A DNA stretch of 64,000 nt, taken from JAXGOI01 sp040767605 (lineage in GTDB: Bacteria > Bacillota > Dehalobacteriia > UBA4068). Where the stretch lies: NCBI GenBank assembly GCA_040767605.1, contig JAXGOI010000001.1, positions 496,001-560,000 of the forward strand, written 5' to 3'. The notes below the pieces were generated by a model, which was not told where the DNA came from, searched no databases, and worked only from the letters and a program-made list of their open reading frames with translations. Positions 1 through 8,242 of the stretch are shown in pieces (positions within the stretch are counted from its first letter, which is position 1; every line of letters begins with the position of its first letter). The position numbers and the translations under genes were made by a program.

Positions 1-344
1 AGAACACCCCCAATACCAACACCTATGAACGCCGCCATGAAACCCTCCACCATAAAGCTGCGGCCGCCCAGCATAAGGATGCTTAGGGCATCACGGCCCA
101 GCACATCGGTTCCTAGGGGATGCCCCAATGTAGGGCGAAGATAGGGAAGGCCGACAATCTCGGTGGCGGTGTATGGAGCAAAGGCGGGCGCCACGAATGC
201 AAAAAGTAATACTATGCCCGCGGCAACAAGGCCGATAATCGCACGGGGATCAGCAAAGAATTTTCTTACCCATGATGATTGCCGTTTCGAATGGGTGGGC
301 ATTTGGTCGCTTATCTGTTCTAAGTACGGGGTGGTTTCGCTCAT
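1..344 (-). CDS. ABC transporter permease, DppC/OppC type (partial, C-terminus beyond window)
   Basis: This is the first ~114 residues of an inner-membrane permease of the dipeptide/oligopeptide/opine/nickel ABC family; the gene runs off the left edge. It starts at ATG 344 behind a GGAGG on the minus strand. The visible part has a charged cytoplasmic N-terminus, a first membrane helix rich in V/A/L/F, and a periplasm-side stretch containing RPTLGHPLGTDVLGRD, the typical DppC 'HPLGTDxxGRD' signature. It lies 70 bp downstream of the DppB-type permease and would pair with it to form the membrane channel fed by the lipoprotein encoded at 1539-3104. No ATPase gene is visible, so it should lie to the left. 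Substrate is not determined by the sequence. Confidence 0.88.
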   Translation of the reverse strand, partial: MSETTPYLEQISDQMPTHSKRQSSWVRKFFADPRAIIGLVAAGIVLLFAFVAPAFAPYTATEIVGLPYLRPTLGHPLGTDVLGRDALSILMLGGRSFMVEGFMAAFIGVGIGGV

Positions 345-414
345 TATTGACTCCTCCTAGCTGTAATGCATACAGTACGGCCCGCTACTTATGGTATATT
401 GCCGCTCGTTACCC

Positions 415-1419
415 TCAAGCTCTCTCCTTAGTACGTATCTTAGCCATACTCATATCGCCAATGATATCTGCTAACATCAGGACCACCACCATAACGACGG
501 CTATGAACATGGCTATTGCCTGCACAGTCACAATATCCCGTGAAGAAACCGCACTTACCAGTGCCGACCCAATGCCCGGGAATGCGAATACCGCCTCCAC
601 AGCCACCATGCCGCCAAGCAGGAAGTTTATTGATGCTGCAACTACCTGCAAACTAGGGGCTAAAATATTGGGGAAGGCGTAACAAAACAGAATCCGCGCT
701 TCGCCTACACCGGAGAGCCGGGCCCAGGTAACCGCCGGGCTTTGGAGTTCCTCACGCATAAATGTTCGGATGGACTCCAAAAGGTGTGGTGTGGCAACCA
801 GAATCAGACACAGCACCGGCAGAACCAGGAGCTCAGGCTGTTGATGGGCAGGGTAACGAGAATCTATAATAGAGGCCGGGGGAAACAGCTTAAACACATT
901 GCCTGCCAGAATAACTATTACAATGATACCAACCACGAATTCGGGCAGCGATAGTATGAAGTGATCTATAGCCGAAATGGCGCTGTCTAATGCACCACCC
1001 GGCTTACGGGCGGCAAGAATTCCTAAGCCATAGCCCAATATAATCACAAACACAAAGGCTATACCTACAATGGTAAGTGAATTTGCCAGGCGGGATGAAA
1101 TCAGCTCGGCCACGGGGGTACGTGAGGCAAGTGAATTACCGGGATTAAGCCGCAACATACCCCAAAGCCATTGGCCGTACTGCACCACCACTGGCTGATC
1201 TAACCCCAGCCGGGTACGCAAAGCCTCAATCTGCTCCACCGTGGCGTTTTGTCCTAACACCTGCCGGGCGATGTCACCAGGAAGCGCCTGCGTACAAAAG
1301 AACACCACCGCTGATACAACGAGCAGCATAAGAAGGCTAATCCCCAGCCTCTTTACTAGTTTCGTTATAATATATCGCGTATTTTTATTCATCGACCCTG
1401 ACGCTCCCTGTTGAAACAT
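415..1419 (-). CDS. ABC transporter permease, DppB/OppB type
   Basis: A 334-residue integral membrane subunit of a peptide-type ABC importer. The start is put at ATG 1419 because GGAGG sits nine bases before it; an ATG nine bases further upstream directly abuts the same GGAGG and could not use it. The N-terminal helix is followed by FCTQALPGDIARQVLGQ, the 'LPGDP' region typical of DppB, then the family segment with RLGLDQPVVVQYGQW, and about five further helices. It ends in the cytoplasmic-loop and helix pattern of the BPD_transp_1 domain (EAVFAFPGIGSALVSAV). It is the middle gene of a lipoprotein-permease-permease series. Family is clear; substrate (di/oligopeptide, opine or related compound) is inferred only from neighbours. 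Confidence 0.92.
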   Translation of the reverse strand: MFQQGASGSMNKNTRYIITKLVKRLGISLLMLLVVSAVVFFCTQALPGDIARQVLGQNATVEQIEALRTRLGLDQPVVVQYGQWLWGMLRLNPGNSLASRTPVAELISSRLANSLTIVGIAFVFVIILGYGLGILAARKPGGALDSAISAIDHFILSLPEFVVGIIVIVILAGNVFKLFPPASIIDSRYPAHQQPELLVLPVLCLILVATPHLLESIRTFMREELQSPAVTWARLSGVGEARILFCYAFPNILAPSLQVVAASINFLLGGMVAVEAVFAFPGIGSALVSAVSSRDIVTVQAIAMFIAVVMVVVLMLADIIGDMSMAKIRTKERA

Positions 1420-1538
1420 CTTTGTCATCCTCCAATCTACTCAATAAGCCATTTCAATAATCTATTTCAATAATCTATGCCAATAACCTGCTCCAACAAC
1501 CTGCTACAACAATCCACTCTGACAATTTGATTAGATAT

Positions 1539-3104
1539 TTAATCCGAAATAACAAGGGTGTTAAAGTTGTATCCGATGGCTCCGTCGGTGTTGGGGTAGG
1601 GCTCAAACCCACTTACTTTCGATGAGTGTGCCACCAAAGTATTTATAAATATTGGTACAATGTAGGATCCGCGCTCGTACTCGATTCCCTGCATCTGAGC
1701 AACCAGCTGCTTGCGCTCAACTTCATCAGTTGTTTTAACGGCCTGATTGTAGAGCACATCATATTCCGCATCCACCCAATGCGTCGTATTGTAGGGTGCC
1801 GTTTTTGTAATAGTCATGGAAGCTTGGTCAAAGATGCTTAAATAGCCCCAATATGAAAGCGAAAGCGGATAGGTGCCATAGGCATCACCGTAGAAGGTGG
1901 CCATATCAACTTTATTGAAGCTAATTTCAAATCCGGCGGCAGACGCTTGCTCCACAAGTATCTGGTTTTGCCGATCGGAGGTCGGCTGATTGGGAGCACC
2001 CCATAGTTCCACCTTCACCGGTAAGCTGTAGCCGGCATCGGTAAGCAGTTTCTTGGCCGCATCGGGGTCGTATTCACGCTGCGGGAGTTCCTTGGTGTAG
2101 TTCGGATCGTAAGGCGACCAGTAATCATTACCAAGCGTTGCATATCCGCCGTACACATTATCAATGATTTCCTGGCGGTTTACAGCAAGACGCAGAGCCT
2201 GGCGTACAATCGGGTCGGTGAAGGGCTCTTTTTCGCAGTTCATACCCCATGAAAGAGCGCCGCTTGTGGGATAGTCAAATATCTCGTAGCCGTTGGAACC
2301 TGCAATCAGGCCCACCAATGTTGAATCAAAGTTCGCCGCCATATCTATTTGACCAGCAGTGAGTGCATTTACCTCGGCATTTGTATCGGCGAAACTGACA
2401 ATTCTGAGTTCCTCAGTCTTAGGCACAATGCCCCAGTAAGCGGTATTGGCCTTGAAGATCATCTGTACGCCGGCATCTACCATATCATAAAGGTAAGGAC
2501 CGGAACCTATAGGAGCCGTTGGGTCAAAACCCTTAGGCACTATACCGCATAGCGGCGAGGTCAGCGCCTCGGGGAACTTGGCAACTTCACTAGTTAATTT
2601 AAACTGCACTGTCTTTTTATCTGTAGCAATGGTAGCATTCGGGTCAATATAAGGAAGCATATCTGCCGGGGGAAGTTTTTCGGTGAACCAGCGCTGCACG
2701 GTATACACCACATCCTCGGCCGTTACCGGGGTACCGTCATGCCAAGTGGCGTCCCTGAGGGTAATAGTCCAGATGTCGGCAGTTTCGCCCTGCTCAATGG
2801 ACAAAGCAAGGCGGGGCGACCACACACCCCTAGTGTTAAACTCGGTAAGGGTATCAAAGACCTGCTTTGCAAATATATAACCGCCTGTCGTAGTAGCATT
2901 TGCCGGGTCAAGCGCATCGGCATCGGAAAGAGCCACCACACCCACCCTCAGCGTCGAGACCACACCGCTTTCAGAATCCGTACTTACAACACCGTTTCCG
3001 CAACCTACAAGTGAAAAAACGCCCAAAACGATAAGGGCGACAATTACACCTAGGCTGGTAAAGGCCCTGCGGCTTAAAAACCTACTCCTAGTAGTTTCTG
3101 CCAT
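1539..3104 (-). CDS. ABC transporter substrate-binding lipoprotein (SBP_bac_5, peptide/opine type)
   Basis: A 521-residue extracytoplasmic binding protein. Residues 14-35 form a hydrophobic signal ending in a lipobox SLVGC, so Cys35 should be lipidated and the protein anchored outside the membrane. Family 5 features follow: DALDPANATTTGGYIFAKQVFDTL near residue 60, WTITLRDATWHDGTPVTAEDVVYTVQRW near 110, and FTDPIVRQALRLAVNRQEII in the second lobe. AAGGAGGG lies before the ATG. The gene is followed by the two permeases (120 bp and 70 bp gaps) and preceded, after a 158-bp structured spacer, by the cyclophilin-like gene. Family 5 includes dipeptide, oligopeptide, nickel, opine and glutathione binders. 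The neighbouring putative opine-type enzyme halves make a conjugated amino acid a possible ligand, which is inference. Confidence 0.92.
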   Translation of the reverse strand: MAETTRSRFLSRRAFTSLGVIVALIVLGVFSLVGCGNGVVSTDSESGVVSTLRVGVVALSDADALDPANATTTGGYIFAKQVFDTLTEFNTRGVWSPRLALSIEQGETADIWTITLRDATWHDGTPVTAEDVVYTVQRWFTEKLPPADMLPYIDPNATIATDKKTVQFKLTSEVAKFPEALTSPLCGIVPKGFDPTAPIGSGPYLYDMVDAGVQMIFKANTAYWGIVPKTEELRIVSFADTNAEVNALTAGQIDMAANFDSTLVGLIAGSNGYEIFDYPTSGALSWGMNCEKEPFTDPIVRQALRLAVNRQEIIDNVYGGYATLGNDYWSPYDPNYTKELPQREYDPDAAKKLLTDAGYSLPVKVELWGAPNQPTSDRQNQILVEQASAAGFEISFNKVDMATFYGDAYGTYPLSLSYWGYLSIFDQASMTITKTAPYNTTHWVDAEYDVLYNQAVKTTDEVERKQLVAQMQGIEYERGSYIVPIFINTLVAHSSKVSGFEPYPNTDGAIGYNFNTLVISD

Positions 3105-3170
3105 ATCCCTTTCCCTCCTTATATAAAATATTACATTACACCTTGCATTGCATATTTCATCCTCTAAGCA

Positions 3171-3231
3171 GACATCCTGAACCCATATGCAGAATCACTT
3201 TAATATGATTCTTCGCGCCGCTCAGGATGTC
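3171..3231. repeat. nested inverted repeats in the spacer before the binding-protein gene
   Basis: A perfect 10-bp inverted repeat, GACATCCTGA at 3171-3180 and its complement at 3222-3231, encloses a second perfect 7-bp inverted repeat, AGAATCA at 3191-3197 and TGATTCT at 3206-3212. The element sits between the 3' end of the cyclophilin-like gene and the start of the lipoprotein gene on the same strand. It could be an mRNA-stabilising or partial-termination structure that lets the binding protein be made in excess of other subunits, a common arrangement in ABC operons. There is no clear U-run after the outer stem, so a full terminator is unlikely. Confidence 0.5.
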
Positions 3232-3262
3232 ATACCCTCAGATGATGTGACACATGTCTGCA

Positions 3263-3691
3263 TTAGTCCTCTAAAAGCGTTAACCATACTTTCATTCCAG
3301 GCTCAATCCAGGTGCGCAGACCGATCATTTCCAATTTTTCGGCACCTTCAATCACACGGCCAATACCGGATACCGGCAGAGGCTCGGGAGGGATATCGTT
3401 GCCATACATAATGGAAATCTGCTGGCGCGGCCCGTAATATGAAACAGTACCGCTAACCTCCATTGTGCCTTCTTCAGCTTCGGCGGCCAAATCTTCCGGG
3501 TAGAACATATTTTCCCAATCGGCCAGGATTTTTGTCTGCATAAGCAATAGGTCGCCGGTTAGCTTACCGTGCTGCAGATAGGTAGAAAATGGAAGCGCCT
3601 CGCGGATCTTCTTGGCCAGCTGTGGCACCTTTTCATCCCATATCTCGATAACGGCCATATCTTTTCCGTCTAAGTTGAATCCAAGTTTCAT
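3263..3691 (-). CDS. cyclophilin-like fold protein (DUF3830-like; possible opine-synthase half)
   Basis: A 142-residue protein. Start chosen at ATG 3691 because GGAG sits six bases before it; upstream in-frame ATGs lack such a site. The pattern is that of small cyclophilin-like (DUF3830-type) proteins: an opening beta strand MKLGFNLDGKDMAVIEIW, a helix with PQLAKKIREALPF, a VSYYGPRQQISIMYG segment, and a GRVIEGAEKL helix near the end. No signal peptide or membrane helix is present, so it should be cytoplasmic. From memory, cucumopine synthase of Agrobacterium, which condenses histidine with 2-oxoglutarate, joins a cyclophilin-like N-terminal part to a C-terminal helical bundle; here the two parts would be separate adjacent genes. 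This link is recalled and not tested. Confidence 0.6.
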   Translation of the reverse strand: MKLGFNLDGKDMAVIEIWDEKVPQLAKKIREALPFSTYLQHGKLTGDLLLMQTKILADWENMFYPEDLAAEAEEGTMEVSGTVSYYGPRQQISIMYGNDIPPEPLPVSGIGRVIEGAEKLEMIGLRTWIEPGMKVWLTLLED

Positions 3692-3850
3692 ATCTGTCTC
3701 CATTCCGCCGCCCCGCGGCTTCACAAATTTTCGATGAATAAGCACCGGTTGCCTGATTTTTCTCCGCGCTTTTGCCTTAATATACCCTTTGGGTTCTTCC
3801 GGGTTTTTTATATTTTGGCTGCGTTTTCAGGCTCTTTTCGGCTCGGGGCT

Positions 3851-4450
3851 TTACGCCCTATTTTTATCGGCAATCTTTTCGATGGGGTTCACGCGCTTAA
3901 ATCCGTCCACAAGACCCCAAGGAAACGCGATATCAACCCATCCGTGCAGTCGGTTGAAGTAGGTCATTGCCGCCTCTGTAAGGTCAGCGAACTCTTGCGT
4001 AGTCTGGGCCATACGGATACCGCCCACATACACCTTTAATATCTCGCAGCCATCAGGCAGGCCTACATAGTCGTTCATATTTGCCTTATATTGGCATATC
4101 TCATCCATATAAAGAACCAAGGTTGCCAAATTAAGGTCGGGGCGGCGCGTGGCGGTTTGCCAGGCGAACCAGAGAACTTCGTCGGTTAAGGTACGCAGCT
4201 CGTTTTCTGCAAAGATGAATGTGGAAAGGTAATTGTTCTTCGCCCCCGTTCCCATAGGTACAATCCCCTTGCTCAAATTTAAGACATCCTGGGGGGGATT
4301 GTCCCAAATTTCATCACGCGCCGCATTAATTACGGCAATAGCGCCTTTAACCGACTCAACCTGAGTCCTTTGCTCTGCTCTCGAAACCATCGTCCGGTCC
4401 CCTTTCGTTTGTGTTTGATTATCCCTATCATGTGTATCAATTTTTTTCAT
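3851..4450 (-). CDS. helical protein resembling the cucumopine synthase C-terminal bundle
   Basis: A 199-residue soluble, mostly helical protein. Start chosen at ATG 4450, which has a full AAGGAGGT four bases before it; a TTG at 4468 overlaps that site, and ATG 4390 (MVSRAEQ) is a weaker alternative. Notable segments are FAENELRTLTDEVLWFAWQ, the helix TLVLYMDEICQYKANMN, and a conserved-looking C-terminal block NRLHGWVDIAFPWGLVDGF. It is first in the transporter operon, after the LysR gene and a 36-bp palindrome. I read it as like the helical-bundle half of cucumopine synthase (Pfam Cucumopine_C), by memory of domain character only. It could equally be an uncharacterised helical protein. It and the cyclophilin-like gene, 159 bp downstream, probably act together. 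Confidence 0.5.
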   Translation of the reverse strand: MKKIDTHDRDNQTQTKGDRTMVSRAEQRTQVESVKGAIAVINAARDEIWDNPPQDVLNLSKGIVPMGTGAKNNYLSTFIFAENELRTLTDEVLWFAWQTATRRPDLNLATLVLYMDEICQYKANMNDYVGLPDGCEILKVYVGGIRMAQTTQEFADLTEAAMTYFNRLHGWVDIAFPWGLVDGFKRVNPIEKIADKNRA

Positions 4451-4519
4451 GTTGACCTCCTTTCTCAACCTTACTCATAATTATATAAAGGTTAAGGCTA
4501 AGACAGAAGTCTCAATTAG

Positions 4520-4555
4520 TTCGTCAGTGTGAACCCTAGGGTTCACACTGACGAA
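4520..4555. promoter_or_regulatory. perfect 36-bp palindrome, likely operator upstream of the transporter operon
   Basis: Every base of 4520-4555 is matched by its complement around the centre at 4537/4538 (core CCCTAGGG flanked by TGTGAA and TTCACA). It has no spacer, so as DNA it is a large symmetrical protein target rather than a hairpin with a loop. It lies 70-105 bp upstream of the first gene of the operon on the minus strand and directly beyond the LysR gene, whose product is the obvious candidate binder. A possible promoter follows on the minus strand, with TATAAT at about 4479-4484. Function is inferred from position and symmetry. Confidence 0.6.
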
Positions 4556-4585
4556 AAAACCATGGGCAAATTACCCCATGGTTTT
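4556..4585 (-). terminator. Rho-independent terminator after the LysR gene
   Basis: Eleven-base perfect arms (4556-4566 and 4575-4585, with CCATGG in each) and an 8-base loop. Read on the minus strand, the stem is followed by TTTTTT, so it should end LysR transcription before the 36-bp palindrome and the downstream operon promoter. Confidence 0.7.
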
Positions 4586-4642
4586 CAGGTGCAAATTATT
4601 AAGTTGGGGAATAGATACCCTTATTATTAGAATTATTTACCC

Positions 4643-5548
4643 TTAACTTGTTTGTTTCAAGTTGTACACTTTGGCAACAGCCTGAATAAACATTTTTACA
4701 TCATCAGATGGTTCGGGCGAAAAAACGAGCCCGAAGGGTATGGCATAATCCCATTCTACAGGGATAATTTTCAGCAGAGGGTGAATATTTTCCCAACTGC
4801 GAACAACAACAAGGATATTATTGCTTTGCTCACATTGGTTAAATGCCTCAACATCATAAAAGGACAAATCCGCAATTGTTATTTGGGGATATTTTTCGCT
4901 TATGCCGTCTCGAAGCAAATCCACAAAGCTATTCCAGCCCCGCTTAATAATCATAAGATTTTCTCCAAATAAATCCTCGATTTTAAGTACCTCTTTATCA
5001 GCAAGCCTATGACGTATTGGAACAGCACAACATATGGGCTCCCTTGAGAGCTCCAACCCGGCACTCCTTCGCTGGCGAAGAAGTGTCTCATCATAAATAC
5101 CGGCAACCAAATCAATATTTTGCCCAAAATTACGCATAATTTTTACGGCATTTTCAGGAGTGTTTTCAAAAAAAACAATCTGAAATTTAAGGTTGGGGCA
5201 ATGCGTTTGAATTTGCGGCCAAATCTCTACAAGAACATGCGGCGGTGTGGTTAGAGATGACCCAATACGAATTATATGTTGATTGTTTTGTGTTTTATTT
5301 TTTGCCCTGGCAACAGACTCCTTTGAATATTTAATAAGATATTTTGCATCATTATAAAGGGAGTTTCCGGCAGGCGTTAAGGCTATTCCCCTATGTGTAC
5401 GCACAAATAAACATAAACCTAATTTTGCTTCTAATAAATTGACTTGTTTAATTACAGCGTTAGGGGATATATATAAAAGCTCAGCTGCCCTTGAAAAACT
5501 ACCTGCTTCAGCAACCCGTATAAAAGTTTCTATCGGAGGGTTATACAC
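4643..5548 (-). CDS. LysR-family transcriptional regulator
   Basis: A 301-residue DNA-binding regulator. Residues 1-60 carry the LysR winged helix: FIRVAEAGSFSRAAELLYISPNAVIKQVNLLEAKLG, then LFVRTHRGIALTPAG. Residues ~90-290 form the effector-binding domain, starting IIRIGSSLTTPPHVL. The start codon is GTG at 5548, with AAGGA about ten bases upstream. The gene is co-directional with, and directly upstream of, the putative opine/peptide operon, separated from it by a terminator and a large palindrome; it is therefore likely to control that operon, probably in response to its substrate. LysR targets often contain T-N11-A dyads; the 36-bp palindrome is the most striking dyad nearby. Confidence 0.93.
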   Translation of the reverse strand: MYNPPIETFIRVAEAGSFSRAAELLYISPNAVIKQVNLLEAKLGLCLFVRTHRGIALTPAGNSLYNDAKYLIKYSKESVARAKNKTQNNQHIIRIGSSLTTPPHVLVEIWPQIQTHCPNLKFQIVFFENTPENAVKIMRNFGQNIDLVAGIYDETLLRQRRSAGLELSREPICCAVPIRHRLADKEVLKIEDLFGENLMIIKRGWNSFVDLLRDGISEKYPQITIADLSFYDVEAFNQCEQSNNILVVVRSWENIHPLLKIIPVEWDYAIPFGLVFSPEPSDDVKMFIQAVAKVYNLKQTS

Positions 5549-6095
5549 AAGCTCGCCATCCTTTCATAGAAAATAGATTAGCCTTTGTGTTTATCTTTCT
5601 CTAATCATCGGACCTACCGGCATCCCACAGTAACATTTAAAAGCAAATAAATGTTAGTTCATTCCCAATTCCTATGTATTAACATGGTTTTTGAATTCAT
5701 CGCCCCAAAACCTCCCACAACTAGAATACCTCCTTAACGGCGAAAAACTCCATGATACAGCCGCAGACTTAGTATACTGGGCTGTACATTTAATTATATC
5801 CAATATTAGATATAAATTCAAGACAATAAAGTTTATGTTTTTGAATTGAACAGCTTCAATTTGCATTTAGCTAAATTATCAGTTTTCTGATATGCACTTT
5901 TAACCATAATGAATGCTGCTTAAAGTATATAAGGGGTATCCTGCATCTTACGGGGGTTGGTATATCTTGGAGAAAGTAATTTTGCTTTGATGTAAATATT
6001 TCGCAAAAGAACCGCACCCCTTAATAAGGATATAGCCCATAGATAGGGCGGCCGGAGCTAAAACGAAACAAAATAAAATAGCCATACATTCTAAT
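5549..6095. other. 547 bp without a recognisable intact gene
   Basis: AT-rich sequence between the LysR start and the recombinase remnant. Only short open stretches occur, with no ribosome site and no family motif; a 64-codon minus-strand stretch at 5672-5866 shows no recognisable signature. Together with the neighbouring recombinase stub this looks like decayed mobile-element DNA. Confidence 0.5.
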
Positions 6096-6290
6096 ATAGG
6101 CTGGGATATATTAACCCCTTATTATCTGCGCCATACCTACGCCACCGAATTGGCACAAGCCGGAATAGATATTAAGACAGCCCAATATCTTCTAGGCCAT
6201 AGCGATATTGCTACAACGGCGAATATTTATACTCATGTAAACAGCAAAATGTTAGACGCCGCAAGGGAGAAAATTAACTCAATACGCTAA
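6096..6290 (+). pseudogene. C-terminal remnant of a tyrosine recombinase/integrase
   Basis: The last ~64 codons of a phage-type integrase remain in frame to TAA at 6288. They contain the catalytic box 2 motif LRHTYATELAQAGIDIKTAQ (His-x-x-Arg region), then LLGHSDIATTANIYTHV with the box 2 histidine and the active-site tyrosine. The upstream frame is closed by TAA at 6093 and no start, core-binding domain or first catalytic arginine is present, so the gene is truncated. Its 3' end faces the 3' end of the tRNA-Arg gene 130 bp away, the usual position for an element that integrated at that tRNA. Intact relatives should be ~350-400 residues. Confidence 0.82.
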
Positions 6291-6366
6291 AATTTTTGTC
6301 CCACTTTTGTCCCATCTAATGGGGACAAATACCGCATAATATCGCCTTTCTAAATCAAAAAAGACA

Positions 6367-6411
6367 CAAAAAAAGCCTGCTTTTCGGTAAAAATACTACC
6401 GTTTAGCAGGC
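6367..6411 (-). terminator. terminator of the tRNA-Gly/tRNA-Arg unit
   Basis: On the minus strand, GCCTGC (6406-6411) pairs with GCAGGC (6375-6380) around an inner CGGTA/TACCG stem, and is followed by a run of seven to eight T. It lies ten bases beyond the tRNA-Arg 3' end. Confidence 0.75.
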
Positions 6412-6420
6412 ATTCTATTA

Positions 6421-6497
<77 letters not shown>

Positions 6498-6500
6498 AAA

Positions 6501-6574
<74 letters not shown>

Positions 6575-6735
6575 AAAAAGTAAACTTAATTTTAGCCAAA
6601 AAAAACCCTGCGTGCAAGGCAGAACACAGTAAAAACCCAAAGGCAAATTATACGGCTACCGTTTAGTATAAACCAAAAATAAAAATCCTGCAACTATTTT
6701 TATTAAAAACAGTATTTGTTTTTATAAATATCTTT

Positions 6736-7338
6736 TTAAATATTTTTTTGAATATCCGTTAAAACCCGGGCAATCCGCCTCATGGCACGGCCCCTGTGGC
6801 TTAGGGCATTTTTTTCTTTTCCGCTTAATTGGGCCATGGTTTTTTTAAGCTTCGGCAAATAAAAAAGAGGATCATAACCAAAGCCCCCTTCCCCACTGGG
6901 GGACTCCGCAATTTCCCCATGGCATTGGCCATGTGCTGTAAAAAAGCTGCCGTCGGGGTAGGCCAGAGCAATAACACAGCAAAAATAAGCCTGGCGGTTT
7001 TCCTTAGGGGTATATTTCATTAAGCTTAAAAGTTTGGCATTATTGGCGGCATCATCCCCTGCTTTGCCGGCAAAACGGGCGGAATGAACCCCCGGGGCTC
7101 CGTTTAAGGCCTCAACAACCAGTCCGCTGTCATCCGCCATGGTTAGGAGGCCGCTTTGCTCAGCGGCGGCCAGAGCCTTTATAAGAGCATTTTGCTGAAA
7201 GGTTTCCCCATTCTCCGGGGGGATTTCAATATGGGGGAAATCTCTTAAAGAAAATATCCGCCAGCCGCTGCCAGCCAGAATTTCTTTTAATTCCTTAACC
7301 TTATTTTGATTCCCCGTTGCCAAAAGCAAATCCGCCAC
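6736..7338 (-). CDS. rdgB: XTP/dITP diphosphatase (RdgB/HAM1 family)
   Basis: A 200-residue cytoplasmic house-cleaning enzyme that hydrolyses non-canonical purine triphosphates (dITP, XTP) to monophosphates and pyrophosphate, keeping them out of DNA and RNA. The family signature is complete: LLATGNQNKVKEL at residues 5-17 (phosphate binding), the acidic metal site ADDSGLVVEALNGAPG at 68-83, GFGYDPLF near 155, and SHRGRAM near the end. Length matches the family (~200). It is followed by the two tRNA genes on the same strand and preceded, after ~120 bp, by the activase/dehydratase pair. Confidence 0.95.
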   Translation of the reverse strand: MADLLLATGNQNKVKELKEILAGSGWRIFSLRDFPHIEIPPENGETFQQNALIKALAAAEQSGLLTMADDSGLVVEALNGAPGVHSARFAGKAGDDAANNAKLLSLMKYTPKENRQAYFCCVIALAYPDGSFFTAHGQCHGEIAESPSGEGGFGYDPLFYLPKLKKTMAQLSGKEKNALSHRGRAMRRIARVLTDIQKNI

Positions 7339-7456
7339 TTAAATAAACCGCCTCCCTATATAATACCCTATTAAGAGCCATATAGTCTTTTATGGGCCTT
7401 ATAATGCTATAATTATTAAATACCCGCCGTTTATATATAGTCCGGTTTTTCTTAAT

Positions 7457-8242
7457 CTACTTTATCAGCCCGGCCTCTTTTAAGGCATAAAAACAGCAGC
7501 CGATAGCCCCGTTAAAATGCGGGTTTGGCAAAACGGAAACTTTTTGGCCTAATTCCCTTTCCAATAAAAGAGCAATGGCCCTGTTATTGGCAACCCCGCC
7601 GGAAAAGAAAACTTCCGGGGCGGGCAAATGGCGCTGCAGAAGGGGTAAAAGCCTTCTTACAACAGAGTAATTAACTCCGGCTGCCAAAGCCGGCAGCTTA
7701 AGGCCCTCAATTATTTTGCCGATAAGCTCGGATTCCCCAAAGACGGCGCAGGTTGCCGCCAGGGGCGCCGGGTTTTCGGAATATTCCCCTAAATCCTCCT
7801 GCGAAACCCCTAAAATAGCCGCCATATTTTCCAAATAGCGCCCCGAACCGGCGGCGCATTTATCATTTGCGGAAAAATCAACCACATTCCCGTTTTTTAC
7901 CCGGATTATCTTACTGTCCTGGCCGCCTAAATCTATGAGCAAAAAATCATCCTGTTTTGTTTGGGCACAGGCCCCCAGGGCATGAGCCTGAATTTCAGAT
8001 ATGGGCTTACCCATGGCTAAAACGGCGGCTTGGCGCCCATAGCCGCAGGCGCAAAGGCCCTTTAGATTATTTAAACCCAATGCGGGCAAATCCAAAGCTA
8101 TTTTATCCTCCTGCCTTAGGGTATAGCGGCGGTAAAAATCTATGGTATTATAAATGTTAAAATTAAGGTTTTCTAATTTAAAGGGCGGGGCCGCTGTGGC
8201 CATTTTTACACTGCGGCTGCCTAAATCCAAACCACAAAACAT
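7457..8242 (-). CDS. acyl-CoA dehydratase activase-like ATPase (BcrAD/BadFG, HgdC type)
   Basis: A 261-residue ASKHA-fold ATPase like HgdC/YjiL, which uses ATP hydrolysis in a dimer bridged by one [4Fe-4S] cluster to inject an electron into a 2-hydroxyacyl-CoA dehydratase. Visible are the nucleotide-binding GLDLGSRSVK at 4-13, IDLGGQDSK at 103-111, and the two cluster cysteines in NDKCAAGSGR (Cys129) and ATCAVFGESE (Cys165); FFSGGVANN is near 215. The ATG overlaps by one base the stop codon of the upstream dehydratase-like gene (TAATG), so the two are translationally coupled and should form one system. The acyl-CoA substrate, if any, is unknown. Confidence 0.88.
   Translation of the reverse strand: MFCGLDLGSRSVKMATAAPPFKLENLNFNIYNTIDFYRRYTLRQEDKIALDLPALGLNNLKGLCACGYGRQAAVLAMGKPISEIQAHALGACAQTKQDDFLLIDLGGQDSKIIRVKNGNVVDFSANDKCAAGSGRYLENMAAILGVSQEDLGEYSENPAPLAATCAVFGESELIGKIIEGLKLPALAAGVNYSVVRRLLPLLQRHLPAPEVFFSGGVANNRAIALLLERELGQKVSVLPNPHFNGAIGCCFYALKEAGLIK

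Noticed and set aside
272..682. 136-codon plus-strand frame opposite the permease genes
   Set aside because: It lies over two clear permease genes on the opposite strand and has no motif.
5672..5866. 64-codon minus-strand frame in the decayed region
   Set aside because: No ribosome site and no family motif; composition like random translation of AT-rich DNA.
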